In this document: positions 10,101 to 15,639 of the stretch, piece after piece
Position numbering within the stretch: the stretch's first letter is position 1
Layout of the letters: every line of letters starts with the position of its first letter
From: Botryllus schlosseri
Lineage: Eukaryota > Chordata > Ascidiacea > Stolidobranchia > Styelidae
Assembly (NCBI GenBank): GCA_000444245.1
Contig: ATSW01005880.1
Span: 1 to 25,337, forward strand
Direction of reading: 5' to 3'
DNA length: 25,337 bases
Notes under the pieces: generated by a model
The model's input: the letters and a program-made list of their open reading frames with translations, nothing else
Told to the model about the DNA's origin: nothing
Database searches by the model: none
Made by a program: the position numbers and the translations under genes

Positions 10101-13100
10101 CACGCCATTTCACGTACACCAACGCAGCGGAAGCGGTGCCAAGAATTTTATATAATAAACGATCCATTTCACTTAGGCCCAACCGAAATACGAAGCAGTC
10201 GATGCAATGTTGATATTTTATGAGGAATTACTATACTTCTTCAACTATGCACTTGGAAGGCCATTCATTGAAAATCAATGAACAATATGGTATATAATAT
10301 CTTCTCTTGTATTCCAAAATTTCACTCTTTTCGGAGTTCGATGCCAAAAACTACAATGACAAGGGTCATAAACACTATCATCATCAGATAAAAATAATGC
10401 AAACCAACATAAAGGCAGATTTGAACCTCCTTTGCACAGGTAGCACTGCATTCCAAACAAATTCGCTGACACAGAAACAATTTGCACTCACTCCAGGAGT
10501 TCAAAGTTCGATTTCTTTTCAAATGCAGTTTGCGGCAAGTCCTTGAAGAATCTCCGAATTTCCAAACAGCCGAGTTGTATCGCAATGTTGTGATCCACTT
10601 GTTCGGCCACTTGATGGAGATAGTCGGTGTGAACCTATCGAAAGACGTCAAGACATGATCTGCGTCAAAACCATCCGCACTGAGTGTTTACAAAAATCTA
10701 TTCCGATCCTGACGCACATCGCATATGATACATCAGGTGATTTCATTTCAGTTTTTCTTCACAAAGTAACATGTAAATATACTAAATGACCATTGACCAA
10801 TCATGATCAAAATAAAACCTATTGGATTAGTGAGCTTGCAATGAAACAAAGTGAAGGAATCATTTTAATTACAGACTTTAAATGCAAGCAAATAATTATA
10901 ATTCGCAATCAAAGGATTAACATAATAAAATTTTGCCCGGGAATTCCAATTTCCCAAACACCAGGTTTTATGGCATCGATAGGATGTAGCACAATCATGC
11001 AGGGCAATATCTGACAGTGCACTCCACATCAGGGGAATTTTCGAAACCCAATATTCAACAGAGCTTGCAAAAATTGTCTGACGAATACGGTATGGCATCA
11101 CCAACTTGAGAAACCTGTAATCAGTAGTGTCACAGGATTGCTAATTAATAGTGAGGTAATTAAAATGGCAAAAACAGCTGCAAGGCACCAAAAGGCAACC
11201 ATCATGTCTAACAACAATGTTTATTTAGCCAGAAATTTCACTTCCACTTCGGTTTCACATAAAATGCCAATTTATCTCATCAAAAGATTGCGCAAAGATT
11301 GATCACAAGACATCTCGGATACATACCTGATTATAATAATAATAGAAGGTGGTGCGGTCTTTATCATACAGTTCCTGTAGCGATTTTGGAAGATAACGAA
11401 CTCGTAGCTCGTATCTAGAAGGAAAGATTGCATGTAACGTAGCAGATAAGCGAACTGATATCTTTGGGTGGATGTCACAATCAAACATGATTACACAAAT
11501 CCCTGAATTATCCTAGCTAAAAGTTTGCAACTACTTCAAATTGGAATCTTGTGGCCTTGCGAAGGATGATTCATGCTACAAAGAGATGAAGTCAGCATAT
11601 TTTCTGCAGTCCATTCACAACAACATTGCCAGGCTAGTCAATGAGGTGCCAAAACTGCTATCCAAGTTAAGAAACTATTGTGTAAGCTTAATTCTAATAT
11701 TCAAAGGAAGGTGTATATTCCTCAACTACATGTGAAAAAATGGGTCACTTTACTGCCATACATGAACATAGATAATCTGTGATGAAAGTGCCTTATCACG
11801 CCCAACTACCATCAGAATCGGCACAATGCCGCTCACCTGCATTCATCGGGATCGTACATCACTTCGAATCTTTCCTTCACTTCCTGCATCGTAAGATTCG
11901 GATGCAGCCAATGCACCTGTCCTGATGGCGCGTGCAGAAGTCGCAACGCGTAACTGTTTAAAAACGCCAAGCCGTTCGGCTGAATGCGGCTTGCGATAGC
12001 CAAAATGATGCCCTGCAAAATATAAACACTTTCAACTCCTAGTCTTTGCTGCTTACTTGAAGAATCCTCTCGAAGGAGCAGATTTACTTGAAATAAACTA
12101 CTCGACAGTGAACTTTACCTGAAACAAATACATAGTAAACCAATTCTATGACATAATAGCCTGAAAGAAATCCAACCAAAGCAACGGTCTAACAATCAAA
12201 AACTATCACTGTTCATTTAATCACTATTAATTACATAAAGTGTATTTTTATTTATTACATCATGACAGGGAGGCCACACAAAATATCAAACCCAAATTAA
12301 TGTATTATACCGTCAAGCATGACGCTATAGCCGCTATAGGCTATGACCTATGCATTACTTCAACGATTCAACGCATATCCCAACTATTGATAAGTATTTG
12401 CTTATTCACAATTGTTATACACGACTGAATACGACACAAAGCCATATCAAATTACAGATTTTTGAAAATGATAATGATGATTTAACATTGTATGGCAGAT
12501 AGTCTGATGAAACTAATCGTTACGCGGGGATGATTTTAAAAATAAGAACTGCAACATCAATGAAAATATGTAAACAATAGTCATTTGAGGTTACAGGAAC
12601 AAGATGGCTTATTGTGCCTCCGGACTTTCCAATGGTAGTCACCAGGGCAATGCTGAATTTGCTCAAACTATTATCTTACATTGGTTACAGTCAGGCTCAA
12701 GAAATATCAAGCTAAAAATTATTGTAAATTCATATCGAACCATGATTGTGGATACAATTTTGCAACAATCTGCCATGGCGCATATCCTTGGAACAGCACC
12801 GATAGCCTTGGGGAACGTTAGCGAAACATTTGCGGCTCACCTTGATATTTATAGATTCGGCATACTTGACAGTGCTCAATGATCCGTTGGCTTGATGAAT
12901 TTTGATGAGACTTTTGTCAAAATTACTAAAATTCGGCGTAGTGCTGAAACGAGAGAAAATCGCACGTTCAGTATATAAAGGATATCGATGTCACAATAAT
13001 TTATACTAGAAACGTTGAAACTTAAAATTATTTCGGCCTGATTCGAAATCGAAGCCAATCAAGTAGGACATCTTGAAAAAGATGTGTTCTCATCAAGTTC

Positions 13101-15539
13101 TAGGATGTGACTATGCTATTAGAGCAAGCTGGTGGTCTATGACATCATGGAATATAAAATTCAACGTAAACAGCCACTTACTCATGACGATTGCTTGGCG
13201 GCAGTGAAGGTTGTTTATTGCGGTTCATATTTTCTGGGTCCGTCTCTCTGCTTGGAATCCAATTTTCTGTGTCTTCCTCAAATCCTGCAAAATTTTTCAC
13301 ATTTTCACACCTTATTTGTAACAAGGGTACGAGTGCTGTTGGCTAATAAAATTCAGTTCCGATGCCAACTATCTTTGTCGCACTAGGTGATACCACGCTG
13401 AAAATTGTTGCGAGCTGTGGCCTTATAAAATTCAACTAAAATTAATATATTCAAGCATCATAATTCAAAGTCACTAAAATTATGGGGTTGTATTTTCCAA
13501 TTTTCCATACTAGGGTATTCTATCATGTTTCATCATGCATTGTTTATGTCATCTGTAATCGTTACAGGATATATGACATTCCTAATATTACCAGGAATTT
13601 CGTTGGCAGGTTCAACAAAATTTCACGGTTAATATAATGATAACTTTGAAATGGATGGACTTCCAAATTGGTGTGTTTTTGAATGAGTAACTGTAATGCC
13701 CTCTATGAGCTTTGTTGACTTGAAATTCAACTATGTCTTCACCCATTTCTCAAATGAAAAATTGTAACCAAATAGCTTCAACCGCGGGTCACGCAAATTA
13801 ACAAAAATCTATTCAGTCTTTGATGAATTGAATTGTTGTACCTTAGGTCAACCATTCTTGAGCAAACATCACTTTCAATGGGACTCATTCACTCGACACC
13901 CAAGTCTGGCGAACATCACCAACAGGTCAAATTCGTCTCATATTCCACAGACCACATCTAGGATCTTTACAGGGCACAATATTTACATCTTTGAACCCTC
14001 TGGTGTGGTAACAGTTTCATATAAAATAAATCATCTCAATAAGCCTATTATACCTTTCACCATTATGTCCTCATCATCTACATTGTGCGACGTGTGTTGG
14101 CCGTGTTGGGTTAAATTCAAAACCATTATGGCGTCAGATATGCAGCACGGAGTATTCATTAGTATTGTATCAACCTTCTAGTAGTAATGAAAATTATAAA
14201 ATTATACGGTAAAAAATCCATGTGCTTGAAGTGTATAAGATTACTGGATATACTTCTTTGTTCATGAGATATAGCAAGCTGATCGTGGATAAGTAATATT
14301 ATGCATGCGGAGATTGTTTACTTATATGCTATGAACCATTTACAAGTCCCTAAAGCCTAAAGAACTGCATGCCAAATTCATGATCGATCTTCAACTTGTT
14401 GCCTTTATGGATGCCGCATGCCTAAACCAACAATAAACTTATCAACATCAAGCTACTTTCATGCTGTGCCAATCAATCAATCATAGTCAAAGAGAATGCC
14501 AGAGGCATTCATTGATACAAAGTACTTTTAACCATCAACTTAATACCAACTATGATGAACATATTACACTGACGTCATAATTTTACATCCACACTCCACA
14601 GTATTTAGCAGTGCAGGTCAGCAAAGAGCCTAAATCTTTACGAAATAGGTGATATACGATGAACCGAACACCTCAATGTGATTATCCTACCAAACATATC
14701 AGGTAACCCTGTCTCCAGTGTCTCAATGCAACAGATTGTTGAACATCTCAGACCAATCTCAATATTCAAATAGCTAGAAATTAGACAAAATCTAGGAATG
14801 GCCCAATTCCAATCATACAATAGCATCAACCCATGCGCAATTCCCATGCACAATAAATCCCACCAAATTTTGCCATGAATTATTAGTTTACAAGAGCTAT
14901 TTCACCTTTCCAGATACAGCACTTTGTTATACAACTGAATAATATATTCACAGCGAAATTAATCAGGGCATATTCGGCCGACTCTTGTTCCCGACACACA
15001 CCCCTGATGCGTGTCAGTAGATAATATTTGGGTGTATTCCATTATGTATATTATTCGATTTCACCTTTCGCAGCATACACTTAAAGAGTTTTCTGAGGCA
15101 GAGAATTCATTTCAACAGGATATCGCGACGCTAATCATTCCAATCATACCTCATCTCCAACTAATCACGGCAAATGTACCAACTAAATCGCACTAGATCT
15201 CCCTCCATCTAACTTGCTCGCATTACATTCAATATCCACGTAGTCGCAAAAAACACAGACAACAACCACCGCCGTATAGACATCACCCGACAATAAACAA
15301 ACCATCATTTAGAAGCCAAACCGATATCTGCGAGACGCGCTAATCGATGAGATACGCGACACGTTCAACACGCGAAATATGCGCCAAGCAAAAAAAAGCA
15401 TGAATATCTCACCGAACGCCATGTTATACTCCCATTCCAAGTAGGACTTATCGCACCCGCCGCAACTCCAAAAGCAAGATAGTTGCATACGCGGACGAAC
15501 TTTCCCATCGCTCAGGCCTTCGACGCCGCGCTTATTCAT
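1..15539 (-). CDS. FAK-like FERM protein with very long Tyr/Pro-rich linker (partial; 13 exons, 3' part beyond window)
   Basis: Seen: 13 minus-strand exons join in one frame: 15539-15413, 13284-13182, 12943-12841, 12012-11837, 11414-11327, 10634-10492, 9313-9118, 9008-8904, 8438-about 8349, 7944-7828, 7417-7309, 3850-2507 and 1142 to beyond base 1, at least 1281 codons. Exons 3-10 align residue by residue with the FERM domain of focal adhesion kinase: QVHWLH, YELRVRYLPK, LGCLEIRR, EKKSNFELLE, FKCALG, IGPEKGISYW and EAENIADLIDGYC. Known: FAK FERM binds membranes and receptors and restrains the kinase; Tyr397 follows FERM and recruits Src. Here Tyr455 (DPYATI) sits in that place. Odd: more than 800 Ser/Pro/Tyr-rich residues follow with no kinase in the window. 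Either the kinase lies beyond base 1 or this is a kinase-less FAK relative. The FERM assignment is secure, the overall architecture open. An LRR-Ig gene lies in introns 11-12 on the opposite strand. Confidence 0.9.
1143..1936. other. Presumed LRR-Ig 5' UTR/promoter inside FAK-like intron 12
   Basis: No exon is supported here. The LRR-Ig transcript must start in or upstream of this stretch. Weak promoter-like elements are GATTGGGCAAT near 1769, CATTGGAC near 1799 and GTATAATC near 1685, none decisive. Confidence 0.35.
1937..2100 (+). CDS. LRR-Ig exon 1 (signal peptide, LRRNT)
   Basis: ATG at 1937 opens a hydrophobic signal sequence, then CPCKLCGSTTMC and GLGQVPRALP, a typical LRRNT cap. The donor is GG|GTGAGT in phase 2. 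Confidence 0.9.
1937..6925 (+). CDS. LRR-Ig single-pass membrane protein (9 exons)
   Basis: Seen: exons 1937-2100, 2170-2298, 2356-2465, 4235-4394, 4970-5078, 5143-5310, 5369-5539 and 5881-about 6150, then a last exon from 6596 or 6621 to 6925. Phases agree through exon 8. The product has a signal peptide (MQLLWIVVALTGYIAAEG), an LRRNT Cys cluster, about five LRRs (LDLHDN, LHLSGN, LYLDSN, LNLADN, INLRSNPLTCDC), an LRRCT, two Ig domains, a transmembrane helix and a tail of about 60 residues. N-glycosylation sequons occur (NIT, NLT, NAS, NGT, NFT). Known: such proteins (LINGO, AMIGO, LRIG, Kekkon, Trk ectodomains) act as adhesion or ligand-binding receptors. LRR plus two Ig resembles Trk, but no kinase follows. 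Odd: TAG at 6133 lies between Ig2 and the transmembrane part. I cannot name an orthologue. Confidence 0.88.
2170..2298 (+). CDS. LRR-Ig exon 2 (LRR 1-2)
   Basis: After a 69-base intron (acceptor TTACCAG) it encodes NNITALRAGDF, LTELDLHDNLIVAIHVDAF and GLQRLE. The donor is AAAG|GTGCGC in phase 2. Confidence 0.92.
2356..2465 (+). CDS. LRR-Ig exon 3 (LRR 3-4)
   Basis: After a 57-base intron (acceptor TTTTTAG) it encodes LHLSGNKITTIAPQTFTRL and LSGLYLDSNRLRTLP. The donor CCAG|GTATAT in phase 1 leads into the 1769-base intron that holds the opposite-strand FAK-like exon. Confidence 0.92.
2507..3850 (-). CDS. FAK-like exon 12 (giant Tyr/Pro/Ser linker)
   Basis: A single 1344-base open exon runs from acceptor TTTCGAAG|AC to donor ACA|GTAAGT. 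It starts DPYATIDDTM, placed like FAK DDYAEIIDEEDTY (Tyr397). Further tyrosines sit in SLYARV, DVYAVV, DVYAVI, RPYASA and DSYVTM. A proline-rich tract (SLPPPPTPPPPNISPP, also KEPLPTPPTSSP) suggests SH3 or WW ligands, and basic runs (GRRNRRGSSGRRKK) flank it. One stretch, DWESVNELQEMISSLDDV, could be helical. I recognise no folded domain. An in-frame ATG at 3863, just upstream of the acceptor, could start a FERM-less form. The exon lies inside intron 3 of the opposite-strand LRR-Ig gene. Confidence 0.88.
3851..4234. other. Shared intronic stretch (LRR-Ig intron 3 / FAK-like intron 11)
   Basis: No exon is seen on either strand apart from the edges. An in-frame minus-strand ATG at 3863, preceded by TAG at 3884-3882, could serve an alternative FAK-like start. 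Confidence 0.4.
4235..4394 (+). CDS. LRR-Ig exon 4 (LRR 5, LRRCT start)
   Basis: The acceptor is CCGTTTCAG. It encodes LTRLNLADNKIRSTEW, LESINLRSNPLTCDCD and LELKR, i.e. the last repeat and the C-x-C start of the LRRCT. The donor is ACG|GTGCGT in phase 2. Confidence 0.93.
4488..4868 (+). repeat. Two-copy tandem repeat, period about 187 bases
   Basis: Both copies share GTCTGC, then CTTCGCTAAAC (4519 and 4706), GACGCTTGCG, GCGCATGC, GCGTTGA, CGGATCTA and CACACAATAC in the same order, diverged between these blocks. It fills most of LRR-Ig intron 4 and is noncoding. Confidence 0.7.
4970..5078 (+). CDS. LRR-Ig exon 5 (LRRCT end)
   Basis: The acceptor GATTTGCTAG joins to give LELKR-WFAQSP, the usual LRRCT helix, followed by the two further cysteines NRCLPQ and ETCVQP. 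The donor TCG|GTATGA is in phase 0. Confidence 0.88.
5143..5310 (+). CDS. LRR-Ig exon 6 (Ig1, first half)
   Basis: Encodes SDTALLHCNASGNPLPLLVW, the B-strand Cys and C-strand Trp of an I-set-like Ig domain. It runs from acceptor TGCGAAG to donor AAG|GTACCA, phase 0 at both ends. The 5' edge is less certain than the 3' edge. Confidence 0.83.
5369..5539 (+). CDS. LRR-Ig exon 7 (Ig1, second half)
   Basis: After a 58-base intron it encodes NGTLRIDGLRKSDSGDYACQ, the E-F strands with the canonical DSGDYAC, then the G strand ALKLEVV. The donor is CAG|GTAAGG in phase 0. Confidence 0.92.
5597..5856 (+). mobile_element. Old hAT-like MITE copy (diverged)
   Basis: CTACTCGAATGCTACGAAAA and the following AGAAGTACCTCGTTAATGA match the 3' part of the MITE at 6175-6378. 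The left end (GTGGTCGGTTAAG) resembles its terminus. It lies in LRR-Ig intron 7. The ends are approximate. Confidence 0.45.
5881..6150 (+). CDS. LRR-Ig exon 8 (Ig2), in-frame TAG near its end
   Basis: The acceptor TTACACGCAG precedes SALTLRCEATGSPRPAIEWY, AELVIKSF and LWRCRAHNTLGESSSNAYAS, a whole Ig domain up to strand G. TAG follows at 6133-6135. If the frame ends there, the product is a secreted 421-residue protein. Candidate donors beyond it are GAGG|GTCATT (6151) and AAG|GTAGTC (6188); the second lies in a MITE. Read one base shifted, the DNA past the TAG gives IEISTEG, a better strand G. Confidence 0.85.
6175..6378 (+). mobile_element. hAT-like MITE (204 bases) in LRR-Ig intron 8
   Basis: The left end CAGAGGGGTCAAGGTAGTCA and the reverse complement of the right end, CAGAGGTGGTCACTTGGTCA, form imperfect terminal inverted repeats of about 20 bases. 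The CAGAGG terminus is typical of hAT elements. No coding capacity and no clear 8-base target duplication are seen. It begins about 40 bases after the TAG of exon 8. Confidence 0.6.
6621..6925 (+). CDS. LRR-Ig last exon (transmembrane helix and tail)
   Basis: The acceptor ATTCTTCCAG at 6620 (an alternative is CACACACAG at 6595) precedes FDAAYIEATYVADGSS, then a hydrophobic run of about 25 residues (LALILVATGCAVVAVVV...) and the stop-transfer HVARKHRLR. The tail has SNDTFRYPGIDD and ends GIRI at 6925. An internal donor-like GAG|GTAAGA at 6815 could allow a different tail. Confidence 0.82.
6926..7308. other. LRR-Ig 3' UTR and flank; FAK-like intron 11 start
   Basis: No coding exon is seen. The stretch holds the presumed 3' UTR of the LRR-Ig gene and the first part of FAK-like intron 11. 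Confidence 0.5.
7111..7116 (+). terminator. Candidate poly(A) signal of LRR-Ig gene
   Basis: AATAAA lies 186 bases after the LRR-Ig stop codon, before the opposite-strand FAK-like exon 11 at 7309. It is the first such hexamer downstream on this strand that I see. Confidence 0.5.
7309..7417 (-). CDS. FAK-like exon 11 (post-FERM Pro/Arg linker)
   Basis: The acceptor TTACTTCTTTAAG is pyrimidine-rich and the donor is TCAG|GTAAGCC. The exon encodes 36 residues including KRELPPPPMGG (possible SH3 ligand) and SPVRSLSRRINKNLM. It corresponds to the FAK segment RALPSIPKLANSEK... before Tyr397. Phase 1 out matches exon 12. Confidence 0.85.
7418..7827 (-). other. FAK-like intron 10
   Basis: Phase-0 intron between the end of FERM and the Pro/Arg linker. 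No other feature is seen. T- and GT-rich near 7590-7630. Confidence 0.75.
7828..7944 (-). CDS. FAK-like exon 10 (FERM F3 end)
   Basis: The acceptor CTCTCTCCAG precedes PLTITTSSLFEAENIADLID and GYCCMVLNLTKSLIVR, matching FAK PLTVTAPSLTIAENMADLID and GYCRLVNGTSQSFIIR. The donor is ATA|GTGAGT in phase 0. This closes the FERM domain at about residue 416. Confidence 0.95.
7945..8348 (-). other. FAK-like intron 9
   Basis: Between the two halves of F3. The donor side is the (GT)n tract. Nothing else is recognised. Confidence 0.7.
8332..8351 (+). repeat. (CA)n microsatellite at FAK-like exon 9 donor
   Basis: About ten CA units on the plus strand, which is (GT)n on the coding strand of the FAK-like gene. 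It starts within a few bases of where the FERM alignment predicts the exon end. Confidence 0.9.
8349..8438 (-). CDS. FAK-like exon 9 (FERM F3), donor inside a GT repeat
   Basis: The acceptor CCTCTTTTCAG precedes VKAIQTSSSTDPTKKGALQL and RIEGTNE, matching FAK VQTIQYSNSEDKDRKGMLQL and KIAGAPE. By homology the exon should end at 8358 after TNE, but no GT lies there. The first donor keeping frame with exon 10 is in the adjoining (GT)n tract at 8348, adding about four residues (GSC..). The exact 3' edge is therefore uncertain. Confidence 0.85.
8439..8903 (-). other. FAK-like intron 8
   Basis: Phase-0 intron. No exon or repeat is recognised. Confidence 0.75.
8904..9008 (-). CDS. FAK-like exon 8 (FERM F3)
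   Basis: The acceptor is GTCTTGCAG and the donor CAA|GTATGT. The encoded TEWSVSVDILIGPEKGISYW and TSKGATPTLLAEFHQ match FAK SSWIISVELAIGPEEGISYL and TDKGCNPTHLADFTQ, the start of the PH-like F3 lobe. Confidence 0.95.
9118..9313 (-). CDS. FAK-like exon 7 (FERM F2)
   Basis: The acceptor is TTTTTTTAG and the donor CTTGGG|GTGGGT. It contains REVGLSKFLPKTVIDAIRTK, DLRRLIAKEFKSIAAF and KFFDIL..ITQFDHEIFKCALG. These align with FAK KDVGLKRFFPKSLLDSVKAK, TLRKLIQQTFRQFANL and FKCALG. The basic KAKTLRK patch of FAK, which binds acidic phospholipids, appears as RTKDLRR. Confidence 0.95.
9314..10491 (-). other. FAK-like intron 6
   Basis: A 1178-base intron. It contains the MITE remnant at 9373 and similar AAGTA/ACTCAAGTACTC-type sequence near 9800-9840, perhaps part of the same decayed element. 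No exon is supported. Confidence 0.7.
9373..9490 (+). mobile_element. Partial hAT-like MITE in FAK-like intron 6
   Basis: GCAGAGGTGGTCAACGTAGT matches the terminus of the 6175-6378 element, followed by similar AAGTAGAAG and AAGTA-type sequence. No matching right end is seen, so the extent is a guess. Confidence 0.4.
10492..10634 (-). CDS. FAK-like exon 6 (FERM F2)
   Basis: Encodes DYLHQVAEQVDHNIAIQLG, CLEIRRFFKDLPQT and AFEKKSNFELL, matching FAK DYMLEIADQVDQEIALKLG...EKKSNYEVLE. The donor is GGA|GTGAGTG in phase 2. By alignment from memory, human Tyr180 and Met183, which dock the kinase C-lobe, are Phe and Leu here, and Tyr194 is Phe. Confidence 0.95.
10635..11326 (-). other. FAK-like intron 5
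   Basis: A phase-0 intron within FERM F2. AT-rich, with no supported feature. Confidence 0.75.
11327..11414 (-). CDS. FAK-like exon 5 (FERM F1/F2 junction)
   Basis: The acceptor is CCTTCTAG and the donor CAG|GTATGT. The encoded YELRVRYLPKSLQELYDKDR and TTFYYYYNQ match FAK YELRIRYLPKGFLNQFTEDK and PTLNFFYQQ. Confidence 0.95.
11415..11836 (-). other. FAK-like intron 4
   Basis: A phase-2 intron in F1. No feature is recognised. Confidence 0.75.
11837..12012 (-). CDS. FAK-like exon 4 (FERM F1)
   Basis: The acceptor is TATTTTGCAG and the donor TGCAG|GTGAGC. The 58 codons contain SYALRLLHAPSGQVHWLHP and MQEVKERFEVMYDPDE. They align without large gaps to FAK YGFRLSHLRSEEVHWLHVDM...VREKYELAHPPEE. 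Confidence 0.95.
12013..12840 (-). other. FAK-like intron 3
   Basis: A phase-0 intron in F1. AT-rich, nothing recognised. Confidence 0.7.
12841..12943 (-). CDS. FAK-like exon 3 (FERM F1 start)
   Basis: The acceptor is TCTCGTTTCAG and the donor AAG|GTGAGC. The 34 codons include KSLIKIHQANGSLSTVKYAE and end INIK, giving GIILAIAS across the junction. This aligns with FAK RVLKVFHYFES...DVRGIIQKIV, the first strands and helix of the F1 (ubiquitin-like) lobe. Confidence 0.82.
13182..13284 (-). CDS. FAK-like exon 2 (linker before FERM)
   Basis: The acceptor TTTTGCAG precedes an open frame of 33 codons that ends at the strong donor GA|GTAAGT. The product is hydrophilic (FEEDTENWIPS, then KQPSLPPSNRH), resembling the disordered N-terminus before FERM in FAK. 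Phase 1 in and phase 2 out agree with exons 1 and 3. Confidence 0.7.
13285..15412 (-). other. FAK-like intron 1
   Basis: The longest internal gap between FAK-like exons apart from introns 11 and 12 that hold the LRR-Ig gene. AT-rich. I find no exon, repeat or RNA gene. A further small exon could hide here, since exon 1 is placed only by phase. Confidence 0.5.
15413..15539 (-). CDS. FAK-like exon 1 (N-terminal, Cys-rich)
   Basis: An ATG at 15539 with G at -3 is the first ATG after an in-frame TGA. It opens 42 codons that end at a GTGAGA donor in phase 1, which fits exon 2. The peptide contains SCFWSCGGC followed by KSYLEWEY. I recognise no domain. It is assigned to this gene by strand, phase and position only, so an additional exon between it and exon 2 is possible. 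Confidence 0.55.
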
Positions 15540-15625
15540 GACGCAACGAACGCCGTTATTTGCTGACAACCGAGTTCAGCCGATGTATATACAAAGTGAT
15601 CGCGTTACCAGCGACTATGATCGGC

Positions 15626-15636
15626 GATATATAATT
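15626..15636 (-). promoter_or_regulatory. Candidate TATA element of FAK-like gene
   Basis: The minus strand reads AATTATATATC about 90 bases upstream of the exon 1 ATG. Spacing fits a start site near 15600, but an unseen upstream UTR exon would make this irrelevant. Confidence 0.3.
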
Positions 15637-15639
15637 TTT

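Noticed and set aside
12604-12882. Plus-strand ATG frame of 92 codons
   Set aside because: Overlaps FAK-like exon 3 in antisense and shows no recognisable domain.
13828-14181. Plus-strand 117-codon frame in intron 1
   Set aside because: Begins with TTG, has low-complexity hydrophilic content, no domain and no splice support. Probably chance.
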